This document shows positions 12,267-24,959 of a stretch of 64,000 nt of DNA, piece after piece. The stretch spans positions 150,804,667-150,868,666 of the forward strand of contig CM075673.1 in NCBI GenBank assembly GCA_037962975.1, given 5' to 3'. Made by a program: the position numbers and the translations under genes. Source of the DNA: Clitoria ternatea. Taxonomy: Eukaryota > Streptophyta > Magnoliopsida > Fabales > Fabaceae. How positions within the stretch are numbered: position 1 is the stretch's first letter; each line of letters starts with the position of its first letter. Below the pieces are notes generated by a model. That model was not told where the DNA came from. It worked only from the letters and a program-made list of their open reading frames with translations, and ran no database searches.

Positions 12267-14502
12267 TGTAACGTCCTAAATTATTTTTACATTTATTTTT
12301 ATTCAAACGATTACATTTTACAATAAATTCTCCCTTTCCCTTGAAAATTAATCGATATTTAGAGAAAAATAATGTAATATGAACACAACGGATGAGAGAA
12401 AGGAAATCAGGGCGTCTCACTTGCGCGAGGCCCCTACTCGTCTAAGCGAGATTCCGGACTCTCACTTAGACGAGGTGCTGTTCGTGAACGAACACCTTTC
12501 GCACATCGGATTATACAAAACATACAACCGGACTCCCAAAACTTCGCTCTAGCAAATGGTCCAGTGAACCCAAGAAGTTACCATAAAAACATATGCACAT
12601 AACAGTAATATATTTTTGAAATATATTTTTCATTCGATCCGGTCTGTATTACACACAACTAGTAACTATAATAAGAAGTTTTTATACACAAATAAGACTC
12701 TATAGAGAGTCACTCAAATTCATCTGGCCCTGACACCGTTCTCCCCCCTTGGCCCAGCTCCACGGCTTCTTCCCCCTCCCTGCCTCTGGTTACTAAAAAA
12801 ATATGCAAGGGTGAGTGTTTGGCATTGTAATTAATTTAGAACGGATCTTAACAAATACACGTGCATATCTATACATACACATCAAGCATTAACCCATAAA
12901 TAAACATACCAAAACATAGAGTATTTCATGCAGTCACTGTATTAAACCAACTTCACAATTCCATCACACTCATCACATTCATTACATGCATCACGATCAC
13001 AACTGACTCTCATATGATCTGACTCCTAGTATCCGAATACTAAATGATTGGCCTTCAGCTGGGGGTCCTACTTGACACCCCGTGAACCCTGCTTGGTTCA
13101 CCGAGTCCTGCTTGACTCTCCACCTCGACCACTGGGTCCTACTTGACCACTGGGTAGCTCAACTGGGCACGAAAACCACGGGAGCCGGAAATGAGGGGCT
13201 ATCATATACCGTCGGCCATCCCATACCACATAATCATTCAACAGTTTACCTTTCTCACAAAAATATTAATTTCTCATCAATCGGGTAGCCTGCTTGCTAA
13301 CCCGACGTCACATAACACTGATCATTTCACATTAGATTCACAAGATCATACATGATAAACTCATCCACATCCGATCATCCACAAATTAATAAACTCAGTC
13401 ACACATGCACAGCATAAACATACAATTACGTTTAACAACATTTTCCTTAGTCTGTTTACGTTACCTCAAAGACCTGAATAAGAAGTGAGTCCTATTCTAA
13501 TTAATTATAACCCGAACACCCCCTTACTTTGGTTCCACGCTTCGATGATCTGCTCTCTGTGCCGATTTCTTTCTCTGAGCACTGGTTCTGCAGTCTCAAC
13601 TCCTTCACTCAGTCTTCCGTTGCTTAGCCTACTACCTACGGATCATGAATTACCGCTTCATCATTTCAACGTCCTTAGTTCATGGACAACATTTGGGCTC
13701 ACACTCACAGAGGAGTGGAGAACAGCCACGAATATAGCCATGCATGGCTCTTAATGACCAAAGAATAAAAGAAATAAGGGAATTACAATTGGGTTGGATC
13801 AGTAGACTCACCTTGAAGTCCCGATCACAGGAATAGGGTTAAATTGAAGTGTAGACACAAATGGAGCCCCTCTCTAGTGCATGCAAATCAGCGTTAAGAG
13901 AGAAGAGAAAAACGGAAGAGAAGGAACAGACCAACAGCAAGGTAACTTGTGAAAATGAAGAGGAGAGGAAGGGAATCTTCTTATATATATATGGCTCATG
14001 GGCAAGATCATCTTTTCCTTTATTTCAAATTAATTTCACTATTTTAAACTATTGCATAGTTATCAAATCAATTACACGTGTTTATCCCCTCAACGTCTAA
14101 GTAGTCACAATCCTCTAATAATTCGCAAGAGTATAGGCCCGATATAAATATCGGCCCCGCCGTCCTAACTTAATGTTTATACCTCAGAAATCCGAGCTAC
14201 AACCTGAGAGGTCGGATATATCATCTACTCTCGTCTCTTTGTCACACATACCCGTTGTTTCAGTTAGTATGAGGTTGATCCGGGCTATGACACCGTGTGA
14301 GGCGCTCTCCTCACAACGGTTGGACCAGACCGCCTAGCCCTGCCCGCTCTTCCTTACTCATCCGATCTTCGGCTCTGCCTGTCTGCGCTTCTGAGACCGA
14401 TCTCGACACCGGCTCAGACAGAATAAATACTAAATAGAATTCCTAAACATTCACTAACATTTCCCATTCCATAATTTTCATTAAAACATCAGGGATGTTA
14501 CA
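12267..14502 (-). repeat. 5' LTR of the chromovirus
   Basis: A near-identical direct copy of 5350-7586, with the same termini, TATA region and inverted-repeat cassette (about 12437-12493). Differences seen by eye are scattered transitions and one single-base length change in a homopolymer. The TSD copy TAGAT follows at 14503-14507. As the upstream LTR it would drive minus-strand transcription of the polyprotein. Confidence 0.95.
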
Positions 14503-14507
14503 TAGAT

Positions 14508-15568
14508 CACCCTTAGTTAAGAAGTTCATAATTGGCGTCATCCAGGTGTTCTTCTTAGGTGCTAGTGTGACTTTGTTTATTCGTTTTACTTCTTTAATGA
14601 TGGGCTCTTCCAATGTCACCTGAATAAGGGTCTTCAAATTTCCAACTTTCTTGGTGCTGGCTAACTTCAAAAGTAGGTCTTCCCTCTCATTCTCCGCTTG
14701 GGGCACGTGCACTGTCTTGAAAAGCTTGAATTCTGCTATCCAGCTTCTAACTTGGGATAGGTACCGAGCCAAAGTGGGGTCTTTTGCTTGGTATGCGTCT
14801 TCTACCTGCTTTATCACCATCTGTGAGTCGATCTTTACTTATATGCACCGAGCACCAAGATCTAGTGTCATCTGTAGTCTGGCTATAAGGGCTTCGTGCT
14901 CCACCTGATTATTACTTGTTTTAAAAAAGAATCTGAGTAACTCTTCAATGATGAACCCCGTGGGTGACTCAAGTATGATTCCTACACTGTTACCTTTTTT
15001 ATTGGAGGACCCATCCACCGAGAAGGTCCAAGGTTGTGTTCGACATCGTATTCCTCCTTATCGTATCCTATTTTTGCTATAAAGTCTGCTAGGAATTGAA
15101 CCTTGATGGCTCCTCAGGGTTTATATAGAATCCCATACTCGAAAAGTTCCACCGCCCATGCGACTATTAGTCCCGCTAACTCTAGCTTTTGCAAGATCTT
15201 ACTGATGGGTTGGTCTGTTCTCATAATAATCTAGTGATTATGGAAATAGGGCCTCAGTTTTTGTGCGGCTACCACCAGATTGTATGCAAACTTCTCGACT
15301 CTTTAGTACTTAACCTCTGTTCTTTATAGAGTCTTGTTTGTGAATACATTTGTCTTTGAATAGATCCTTCTTCTTGGACCAAGGCTGCACTTACAGTGTG
15401 TTCCTTGGCCAACAAAGAGATGATTAACTCCACCTCAAGAGTTTTGGTTAGCATTGAGGGAAAAGCTAAGTAAGGTTTTAGTTCTTCAAAGGCTTTCTAG
15501 CACTCTTTCATCCACTAGAAAATATCTGCTTTCTTCAGTACTCGATAGAAGGGTGAAGACTATAAGGG
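14508..15568 (-). pseudogene. Tat-type Ty3 element: RNase H segments, decayed
   Basis: The minus strand encodes a second, plant-type RNase H region (VIKQVEDAYQAKDPTLARYL then VHVPQAENEREDLLLKLAS) at about 14640-14820, and upstream of it the end of the RT-linked RNase H (LLAKEHTVSAALVQEEG, 15360-15440) and a fragment FYRVLKKADIF near 15520-15555. In-frame stops break the reading in several places. The two-RNase-H layout is characteristic of the Tat/Ogre lineage. The chromovirus inserted just downstream, and a solo-LTR-like piece separates this block from the RT to its right. Confidence 0.8.
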
Positions 15569-16695
15569 ATTTTGATAATGACAAGGCCAAATGCCAGAGA
15601 TCAAGAATGAAGATCCAAGACCAAAGCATAATCAAAGTAAGACTCTATAAAAGAAAAATATAGCCATTAAAATAAAAATGTTTTAAAATATCATACATTC
15701 TGATGGAATGTAATCGATTACCTAATTAGTGTAATCGATTACAATGAAACGAATTTTAAAATTGCATGATTTCAAAAGAGAGTAATCGATTAGCTTAGCA
15801 ATGTAATCGATTACCATGAGTTCAAATTTAAAAATCAACAAAGATGGTTCAGAAATGTTTTAAACCTCTTGAAGTAATCGATTACCCTCATTACATACTC
15901 GATTACAATATGAACGTTATGTTTTAAAAATGTTTTTTAAAAGTAAGTAATCTATTACCTTATTTAAGTAATCGATTACACATGATCAGAAAACATGAAA
16001 CATTGCATCCTTTCATGAAAAACCTTGGTGAAACATTATAACTTTTCACAAATTAATATTTTATCCAAGAGGTACCTTTTCAATTATTTTAATCAATAAT
16101 TTCACACCTCTTGAAGGCATTTCTACTCCTATAAATAAGGATGCCCATCATTTGCAAAAACACACCAAAATTCTTCCAATCCTTTCTTAAGACCAATAAT
16201 GGCCATATTCTCTTAGTAGAGTTATTACTCACTTTTGTTCTTCAATTTGTTTATATGCTCTAAGAAAGATAGTGTTCCTTTGTTAACTTTGTTCAAAAAG
16301 TGAGATACTTGGTTCATTGGAAAGGTTTCCCAAGGGTTGTATACAAGAGTAGTGAAACTCTTGTTATGATTAGAAACTTCACTCAAGGGCAGGGGTGTGC
16401 CAAGGTGTGGAAGATTCTATGTATTGTTTTTGAGAATAGTGAAATCCTCAAGAGGTTCTTGAGAAGACTGGACGTAGGCAGTGGTTGGCTGAACCAGTAT
16501 AAAACACTGTTTGCAATCTTTTAACCCTACTCTCTGTCTTATATTTATTTAATCTGCTGTGTATTATTAATTCTATTTTGCATCTTATCATCTTAAGCAT
16601 TAAAATTTAAATAAAGTGCATCTAGATAATTTAAATTAGGAGAACTCAATTCACCCCCCTCTTGAGTTGAAAGAGGCCACTTGACTAACAAAGGG
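15564..16695 (+). mobile_element. Solo-LTR-like insertion (SIRE/copia-type), putative TSD AAGGG
   Basis: A 1,122-bp non-coding insert (15569-16690) interrupts the Tat-type pol region. AAGGG occurs on both sides (15564-15568 and 16691-16695), and removing the insert plus one copy keeps the host reading frame in register. It has TATAAATA at 16130-16137 and a tail with 'tcacccccctcttgag' of the kind seen at the 3' end of legume SIRE-type Ty1/copia LTRs, which suggests plus orientation. Between 15710 and 15979 it holds five perfect GTAATCGATTAC palindromes plus degenerate ones. The left terminus is not the usual TG, so the exact boundary is uncertain. No internal region is present, so it looks like an LTR left by recombination. 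Confidence 0.65.
15710..15979. repeat. Cluster of GTAATCGATTAC palindromes
   Basis: Perfect 12-bp copies lie at 15710-15721, 15731-15742, 15803-15814, 15873-15884 and 15968-15979, with imperfect ones near 15782, 15895 and 15945. They occur mostly in pairs about 10-20 bp apart, in the part of the LTR upstream of its TATA box. That position suggests a cis-regulatory or structural role, but this is inference. Confidence 0.9.
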
Positions 16696-17400
16696 TACCA
16701 CCTTCTTTGCAAACTTGGCTAGGAACCAGGAGAGGGCGGCAATCCTCCTGGTGAGGCGTTGTACCTCCTTGACATTCTGAGGTCTTCTCATCTCCAAAAT
16801 GGCTCGGCACCAGTCTGTATTAGCTTTAATTCCTTTGTTTGTTAACATATAGCCCAAGAATTTTCCACCTTAGACCCCAAATGAACATTTCTCGGGGTTA
16901 AGGTGCATGTTGTGTTTCCTCAACTTAGCAAATGTTTCCTCCAAGTCTATAGTATAGTTTCCAGCTTCCTTCAACTTTACCACTGTGTCATCCACATAAA
17001 CTCCCATGTTCCGCCCAATCTGATTGGCGAAGATTTTATCCACCAACCTCTAGTGGTAGCACCAATGTTCTTTAGCCCAAATAGAATCACTCAGTAACAG
17101 AAATTCACTCCTCTAATTATGAAGGTTGTTTTTTCTTCATCCTTCAGCTTCATTGATTGTATCCTAAGTACCCATCCATAAAGATGAGTACATGGTAACT
17201 TGATGTACTATCCTCTAAATAGTTAATGCTAGGTAAGGGGTAGGGATCTTTAGGGTATACCTTATTCAGGGTGGTGAAGTCCACGTATATCCTCCACTTG
17301 CCGCTAGCTTTCTTCACCATAACCATGGTGGATAGCCAAGTCAGGTACTTTGTTTCCTTATAAAGTTGGCCGCCAGAAGCTTGTTTGTCTATTTCTTGAT
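16696..17400 (-). pseudogene. Tat-type Ty3 element: reverse transcriptase, decayed
   Basis: On the minus strand the RT can be followed through several frames. There is a palm segment with an MPFGLKNAGAT-like stretch (about 17050-17090), the active-site region read as YVDDTVVK (about 16985-17010), and then GYMLTNKGIKAN, RRPQNVKEVQRLTRRIAAL and FLAKFAKKVVPF (16690-16857). Frameshifts and stops make it non-functional. Wording is typical of Tat/Ogre-type Ty3 RT, and it lies in the correct order between the protease (17662-17994) and RNase H (14508-15568). Confidence 0.8.
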
Positions 17401-17661
17401 AGCTGCTCTTCTGTTAGGACCCAACTTTCACTAGTTCTGTGTAACTGGTCTGGCATTAGGGTCAACATTTAATGAGTGACATATGACACTCGAATCAATT
17501 CCTGGAATGTTAGAGGGACTCTATGCAAAAAGGTCCGCGTTGGCTCTTAGCAAGACGACCGAGGATACTTCTAGGCTCAAGTCTAGCACCACATTGATAC
17601 GAGTACATTGGCTCGGGTTAGACCCAACTTGGACCAACTTTAGGGACTCAATTGGTTGTGG

Positions 17662-17994
17662 CTACTCATATTGTCTATCATCATAGGGATCAAATCCTTT
17701 TTCAACATCCTCCTCCACTATAAATGTCTCCTTGTGACGCAGGCTCTCATGGTAGCACTTTTGGGCTATCTCAAGATCGGCCCAAACAACTCTGATACAC
17801 CCATCTCCAAGGGGAAATTTCATCGTCAAGTGTATGATTGAGATAATTTCTTTGAGTGTATTAAGGGATAGGCACCCCAAAAGGGCATTGTATGAGCTAG
17901 GGAAGTCAATGACCAGGTACTTCACCATTATCGCCTGGTTATCGTCTCCCAAGCCAAAGATGGTCTTTAGCTCGACGTACCCTATTACATGCAC
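17662..17994 (-). pseudogene. Tat-type Ty3 element: protease region
   Basis: This open stretch reads as the C-terminal part of a Tat-type aspartic protease domain (VKYLVIDFPSSYNALLG, LNTLKEIISIIHLTMKFP, AQKCYHESL). The catalytic Asp region would lie upstream, where the frame is broken. The domain would process Gag-Pol inside virus-like particles. It lies between gag (to the right) and RT (to the left) on the minus strand. Confidence 0.75.
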
Positions 17995-18059
17995 AAAATC
18001 ACCCGTAAAACTAAGTAATGCACCATCATACCTTTTGAGCCAAGCTGAAGGTAACTAAA

Positions 18060-19300
18060 GTCGCTTGTATGTTTTCTAATGTAAGATATCTACTGAGCTG
18101 CCCTAGTCCACCAGAACTCTTCCAAATATACACCCTACCATCTCATGGTGACCACCACCGGGTCATCCCTATTGAATTTATTTGACCGACTTCATGCTGA
18201 GAACCGGTCTTGTAGCCAGGGAAGCCTCCTGAAATCTGTAGACCACTCTCTTCCCACCGCCCCTCACATCATCAGGTCTACGGGATCGGGAGCACTCACA
18301 CTCATGGAGGGGTCAGTCTCATGATTGCAACTCTACCCGGCTCAGGAATTCCTGCTCTCTTTTTTGACCGGCATTACGCGATACTTCTCTTCGCTGGTCG
18401 ACAAACTTTTCTAAATACCCCTGGCGAATCAAGTATTCAATATGGTTCTTGAGGGACTAGCAATCTTTAGTTCTGTGTCCAAATACGTGATGGAACTTGT
18501 AAAACTTCGCCTAGGTGAAACCTTTACGGCCCTCTACGAACGAAGGCAGCTTGAGCAGTCCTGTGCTATAAACCTCGTGTATTATCTAGTCTCTCCTACT
18601 GTTCAGGGGAGTAAAAGTATTATACTTGGGGTTTGGATAGGCCCCGCTCTTTTGTTCCTTGCCCGACTTTGGGCTTCTTCTCCGTGACTTTGTCTTGGCT
18701 ATACTCTGCTCAACATGGCCTACTCTGTCGATTTCTCTCTTTTCTATGTTGATGTATCGTGTGCCCCTCTGCCTGAAATCATCCATATCCATAAAGGTTT
18801 TTTAGCCAATGAATCAAAAAACTTACTAGGACGCAATCTCGTCTAGATTGCCTGTAGGGCAACCTTCAAGCTAAGGTTATAGATTTAGACAGTTTGCTCG
18901 TTGAAACGAGCCACGAACTACTTGAAGGTCTCATCTTGGGCCTGCCTCAGATTCATCGAGTTGTGGGGGTTTGTTGTACTACCTGATTGGATGCAAATTG
19001 ACCCAGGAACTTTTCTATCAACTCTATAAAACTTGGTAGGCTCCTCTGTGAAAGATGCGAAAACCATCATAAGGCAAACTTGGTTAACGTGATCAGGAAC
19101 GTCCTACAGAGTAGGGTATCAAATGCTCTCGTAATTAAGATGGTATTGTTGAACATAGTGAGAGGCTCCTCCGGATCCTCCTTCTCGTCATATTTCTCCA
19201 TGGTTGGTGCTGCCATGATCTCCTCTGTGAACGGATGAGCAGTGTAGGGGTTCTTTAGGTCGGGTTTGTCTGTTCCTTTCGTCGACTGAGTTTCACGATA
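18060..19300 (-). pseudogene. Tat-type Ty3 element: gag region, decayed
   Basis: Minus-strand frames with many stops carry Gag-like pieces. Around 18590-18790 there is FRQRGTRYINIEKREIDRV followed by a basic stretch (KTKSRRRSPKSGKEQKSG). Further right (about 18880-19260) are stretches like a plant Ty3 gag core. Gag is the structural protein of the particle. The region ends just before the PBS-like sequence near 19475. Confidence 0.65.
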
Positions 19301-19464
19301 ACCAGCCCCCTGTTGGGTAGTTTGGGTGTTATAGTAGCTATAGGCTTCTCATTCCTCTATCTTACGAGTATGTAACTCATTGTTCTCCTAACACAGTTCT
19401 TCTGCTGTACATTGCAACGTTTTGACCATTGTTGGTATCTTAGGGTTTAGTGTCTTGTGTGTGG

Positions 19465-19700
19465 GAACCTGTTTTACCGGGCCCCATAGTGGGCAGCAAA
19501 ATATTCACAATTCGAGTGTAATGCAAAAAAAATTATAGAATTACTTTAGGAAAATAGGGTTATAGTACTCTATAAATGTGTTACTTAATTACAACTGGAG
19601 GGCTTCAAGGCCATTTATAAAATTAGTAAGATAGAAGAGAAAATGAGGTACATGGGCCTCGGATCCAGGCCACGATGACATAGTGCAACTGTATATTACT
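19465..19700 (-). promoter_or_regulatory. PBS-like sequence and LTR remnant of the Tat-type element
   Basis: The minus strand reads TGCTGCCCACTATGGGGC at about 19475-19495, a mutated version of the TGGCGCCCACxGTGGGGC primer-binding word usual in Tat/Ogre elements. To its right (about 19500-19700) lies sequence that should be the 5' LTR, with a minus-strand TATAAAT-like word near 19615. It seems to be cut short by the Athila-type LTR fragment that follows. The upstream LTR end and the TSD were not found. Confidence 0.55.
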
Positions 19701-21190
19701 AATATTTGGTAAGGAGATTAACATTTCTATTAGACCCAGAATATATGTTGGGCTTCTTTATTGACAAGTGCACCAATTTATCATTGCAGTTTTCAAAATA
19801 GATATCGTTCCCACACGGATTGAATGTTTTCAGTGTGAAACAGTAATTCTTATTTACTATGGTAAATGTATCAAAACTTATTAACAAAAGAATAATTTAT
19901 TCACAATTTTACAATATTCACAGATTTAGAGATTGATTTGTTCATTGAATAAAAGATTATACAACTATCTAGAAAATGACTTTGAGTAGTAATTCAGAAT
20001 GGATTCAATACTTGAGAAAAACACAGATTAACAAACTATGTCGGAATTAGGATCCCCATACTAAAGCATAATGAAATAATTATAGACATGCATATTTAAT
20101 CATCAAGTTCATGATATTGCAGCTTAAAATCATTATACCTGATCCCTCGTGATATAAATTCTAAATAGTTACCGTAAAGTCTGATCCCTCAGATGCTTTC
20201 TCAATAAAAACTTGCTTTAAGTCTTGGCCTTAACACAACAATACTTACCAACTTTATTCCTAGTAATTGATATATTAAGGGTACTTCAACTTTTACTTTT
20301 ATTAAAGTGGTTTAACACACATGAAAATCATTCCCCCGTTTGAAGTTCATACTAATAAAAGATTGAAATACTAACATGGTACTTGAATCATAAATATGCA
20401 AAGGTCTTAATTAAAACATCATTTTTATAGATAGGTTCACCAATTCCAACATAAAAAATTAGTTACACATGGTGAAAGTAAAAACATAACTTATAGATGA
20501 TGACATCACAAGCACTTGATCATACTTCACAATATGAAAAAAGCACAATACAACACAACACTCTCAAGTATATGGAAACTACACTAGAATACTAACTCAG
20601 AAAAGACACTCTGAATTTGAGTGAATGAAGAGAAGAATGAAGAAGGGATATGATGAGATGGTGGAGAATGGCCTTATTTATAAGACTGAGCAACGTCAGG
20701 CCTCTGACTCAGCCTCCATTAAACACATGATTTAAGGCCATGAATAAGCAATAATTTAATCCATGATCAGCAAACAAGATGGCCTTTATCTCCCATTTGC
20801 GTTTTGGCATTTGGCTGTGAGTGGATTGACCAATAATGGTCATTTGGTTGAGTGCAAAGCCACCTGGAAGTGAAGCCACGTTGCATCTGACGCTACGCGT
20901 GGTACTGACGCGTAACGTCAAGATCAAAACCCTAACACTACACGTGGGGTTGATACTACGCGTCAGCCCTTCAGTTCTTGGTTGAATTTTCTCTTAAAAT
21001 TCTTGATTTTTCATTGCAAAACTAGAGAAAATGGATCAAGGCAGTTCAAATCTAATAGTTTCCATTTATTACACTTGAAACCTAAATTTCTAACAAGTTA
21101 AACTAATTTTTATTATTTTTTAACACACTTTTTATTAAGAAAATTACAATAAATTTGAGGACTAACAAATTCCTAGATTCCTGCATAAAA
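19700..21190 (-). mobile_element. Athila-type LTR fragment or solo LTR
   Basis: Near its left end it reads 'gacaagtgcaccaattta' followed about 45 bp later by 'cgttcccacacggattg', the same phrase pair with the same spacing as in the Athila LTRs at 21452 and 31767. A minus-strand TATAAATAAG lies at about 20674-20684. Upstream of that TATA (20880-20970) is a cluster of ACGCGT-type words, where the other Athila LTRs carry CGCTTGAGCG words. The sequence is otherwise diverged from them, so it belongs to another subfamily. Termini and TSD are not resolved, and no internal region follows. Confidence 0.5.
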
Positions 21191-21446
21191 TAGAGGAGAG
21201 AGGGTGTCATGGGCCCCCTCGATCTGGCGGGAACAATTTCTATTTTTTTTCCTTTGTATACCTTTCCTTTCATGCATTGTGTATTTTGAAAGAGTATTTT
21301 ATGAAGGAATTATTTTCAACAAAAAGGGGTGGAAAACATTGTGCTTAAGCTATTTGGTAGGGTGTATGTATTTAAGGGGAGGTTTTTTATTTCTAAAGGT
21401 CACATGGAAATTAAAAAAATCTCTTAAAATGGGGTCATTTAGGAGG
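21191..21446. other. Short spacer, target sequence of the Athila element
   Basis: A non-coding remnant left of the Athila insertion. I see no domain or terminus in it. Its continuation on the far side of the element begins at 33347. Confidence 0.4.
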
Positions 21447-21451
21447 AAATT

Positions 21452-23025
21452 TGGTGTGTAAATCCTGAGCCATTAACTTGATGCTAAATTCTCAAAGGAT
21501 TTATTCTTTTGGCAAGCGCACCAATCGTTAAATTTGTAATATATTTGATCGTTCCCACAGGGATTGTGGTAATTACCTTAATCTTAGACTGATACAAGCT
21601 GAACCAACACAATGCAGATAGAGTTCATTCTATTTTTTTTGTGTTTTATATTTTTAATGTTTTTGTATTTTCAGAGACAGTATAGAAGATGAAATGTGAT
21701 TAATGGAAGATAGGTTAGAATTGCTTCAGTTTACAATTTCATCAAGAAACATGCAATTAAGGTTCAATCAATCTTCAGACTCAAGAGGACAATCCACAGA
21801 TGGTTACTCCCTAATTCCTTAGGTGAATAACACTAATTCCTAAGCATTAAACCCTAATCCCTTAGGTGCTCAATTAACAGAGAAATCTAATGCGAAATTG
21901 GGGGTTGAACCCTAACTATTCACCTAATTACTAGGCCTGAATTAGTTAGGAAGCTGGAAGTTACCTAAGCCTCAACCATGATTCCTCACTGGTGAGTTTC
22001 TTCATCAGATCTGGATTTGTCAATCCAGCAAAATAGATCCACTCCTCGGCTTGTTCTCCTCTTGATTTAGAAGTTGACTTCCTCAATACACTTTCAAGAA
22101 TTCATTGCAAACCTTCGCAATCCCAACCTTAGGGACTTAGAAACCCATGGAAATGGATTCTATCGAAGGAATGTGGAGAGACATGGATGAGAGAATTTAG
22201 AGAGAGAAAAGAATTAGAGAGAGATTAAAAATGGGAAAATGAATTGTGTTGTATTCTACTGTGCTCTGTTGTCTCTGTTCGTGTCCCTTTACAGAGTATG
22301 TGCAAGTATATATAGGCAAATAACTAACTAACTAACTTAACTAATTACTAAGAAAGCTTAATTAATAATTAAACTAACTAAACTAATTACATAATTACAA
22401 ATAAATAAATAATTACATCTCAGAACTTAAATTACTAATGTACAAAAGCAAAAACAATCAGGCAACAAGAACAGAAATGGTGCAGAGCGTCTTTTGGAGG
22501 GAACAACAGCATTTAAATAACTGCCTTCATGCTTGAGCGTGAAGGACTCGCGCTTGAGCGAGCTCGAGTTATTTCTGCAGTATGGATTCTCGCTTGAGCG
22601 TGAACATGGAAGCTTTGAGCGTGGATGGTAATTTGGACTCACACTTGAGCGTGAGCTTTCTCGCTTGAGCGAGCTCGTAGTTTCCTTTCTTTTCTTTTCA
22701 CGTTCTTTGCATGGCTCTCGCTTGAGCTTGCAGCCTTCAAGCTTGAGCGTGACTTGTTCCTACACCAATAAACAAATAATTGCCTAGCGTTTGTACGCTG
22801 GCAATCCAGCGTTTGTATGCTGGGTTAGTGAAATTATAAATAAACATAATTTCTTAACTAATTAATGTTTTTAATCATTTTCTTACATAAATTAAACACT
22901 TTTGAAATAAATAAATAAAATAAGAACTATTGATAATTTATTAAATAATAAAGCCAAACTAAACAATATTTAATGAATTATGTTAAATAAAAGGTGAAAT
23001 AATTAAGTCTTTTCAAGACTTATCA
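21452..23025 (-). repeat. 3' LTR of the Athila element
   Basis: It runs from TGGTGTGTAAATCC to GACTTATCA. The minus-strand TATA is at about 22309-22317. Upstream of it (about 22531-22750) are eight variants of the near-palindrome CGCTTGAGCG within about 220 bp, and then a direct pair 'agcgtttgtacgctgg'. The right side meets the polypurine tract at 23026. Confidence 0.95.
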
Positions 23026-24959
23026 CATCCCCAAACTTAAAACTTGCTTGTCCTTAAGCAAATACTCAGATTAATTAAATAACAGCACTTACTCAAAACA
23101 ATCAACCTTTCCTTAACTTAGTTCATACCATAATTATTGAATATCATCCATGCTTTCCTTTCGTAAATTCTGAATATATAATTACTCACACCTCCTTTGG
23201 GACACAAGCTGGTGATACTTTCCTTACTGAATTAATGTTTCACTATTCTCTCAGTGTATAAGGTTCAATAGTATGCACTCATCACCTGCATATTTGTTAG
23301 ATTAACATAGGCTTGCAACAGTTCTAAACATCATGACATATGCTAACACAATTAGATCAGTAAGGGCTTTTTAAGCTTGTAATGGGGTTAGGCTACAGGC
23401 TCTATTTTTGTTTTTCTAGTCAGTGTTAGGTTAAAGGATGTACCCACTGATGCCTTGCCTCAATCTTAACTTAAATGCCTGAACTAACTAGCTATTTTAT
23501 TTTCATTATTTTTCATATGAATGGTAACTCAATAATTTGTGGTGCTTTGCTCTCCCTTTTTTTTTCTTTGGACTCTTTCTTTTCTTCCTTTCCTTCCATC
23601 TTTTTTTTTCAATACAATTTTTTTCTTGTGGTGCTTTGCACCTTCTTTCTTTGCTGATTTTTTTTTTCACTTTTCTTTTTCTTTTGTTGTTCTTCCTTTC
23701 ATTTCTCAAAGTACCCATCTATACTTAAAGTCAGAGTGTGTCTTTTAATTACTGTTAGGCACACTCTCCATCCCCAAACTTAGAACTTGCTAGTCCCTAG
23801 CAATAAGATAAGACTCAACAATTCATCAGTGGGACATCTAGGGATAATTTACTTGGTTTTTCTCAGATAAACAGGCTTGTAAAGGTAGGTACATAATTAG
23901 AATGAAAGGATCTCAGGCTCAAATATTAGGTCAAAGGATAATTAATAAAATTAGGATGACTAAATTTGGCCCTGACTAATTTAATAAAGAAGGTCTTCAT
24001 CATTTCCAATTGGCACACATATAATCATTTAGCAAGCACTGAAGCAAATTCTGTCTCACTAAACAAGAATGCAGGCCCACTCAGAAAAGAATTAATATAG
24101 GCTCAAAAGCTAAAAAAAATAACAGGTAATTAGCCAATCATGTCCCCAAACTTAATGCAAGATTATAACTCAGATTGCTAACTAGCATGCAGAATAAACA
24201 AATAATATAGGATTGAAATAGTTATGGACAGGGATCATGAATCAAGCAATGCCAATCAATTAATTATCCAATTAATGCCTGAGAATCAGCAAACTTTAAA
24301 TTATTAAGATGGATTCTAAATTAAACATAATTAACATAGTTTATCAATTAATGAGATGAAAGGATAGATTACTTCCCTTTTTACCTGAATGGCAGTGTCT
24401 GGTAGGAAATTGTTTGGAATGGAGTGTATGGATTTAACAATACAAAAGAAATAATAACAAATAATTTAACATAGAAATAAAGTTAAAAAGCCTAAATGAA
24501 AATAAGTACAAAAGCCAAATAATCATAGCAAACCGAAAAATGTAAGATGAATGGCTATGAACAATGAAATAAGTTTGACAATGAAACAGTAAAATATTAA
24601 CTATGTAACTAAGAATTGAAAGAAAGAAATGAAAAGATGGCACCTTTCTCAGGAATCAGAAGTTGTGCCTTTTCCTCTTCGAAAACCCAAGTTTCCAGCG
24701 TAGAAAGTTAGGGTTTGTACACTGAGGGGGTTTTATAATGTTGAACCCGCTACCTGAGATACGCGTAAGTACGCTGAAATATTGGCGTACCAACGCCTAA
24801 TTTAAATCACATAGAAGGCATCAGGTATGATATTCGCTCAAGCGTGTCATACTACGCTCAAGCACCAAACAAATAGCATCAGGTGCCTTCAATATTGGCG
24901 CTCACGCTCAAGCGTGGGTAGTATGCTAAATCTCTGTATACGCTGAAAGATCGAGAAAA

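Larger units (their letters stand above)
5345..14507 (-). mobile_element. Full-length Tekay-type chromovirus (Ty3/gypsy) with TSD
   Basis: A complete minus-strand element of 9,153 bp (5350-14502) has two LTRs of 2,237 and 2,236 bp, a tRNA-iMet primer-binding site, one long gag-pol frame, and a polypurine tract beside the 3' LTR. It is flanked by a perfect 5-bp target duplication TAGAT (5345-5349 and 14503-14507). It sits inside an older Tat-type element. By eye the LTRs differ at roughly 15-20 positions, mostly transitions (under 1%), so the insertion is recent. Gag knuckles, protease, RT, RNase H and integrase order places it among chromoviruses; the Tekay assignment is from family resemblance. 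Confidence 0.96.

Noticed and set aside
23475..23748. Phe/Leu-rich plus-strand frames that look like membrane segments
   Set aside because: They translate a pyrimidine-rich tract in the Athila 3' region; overlapping frames all look hydrophobic for the same reason.
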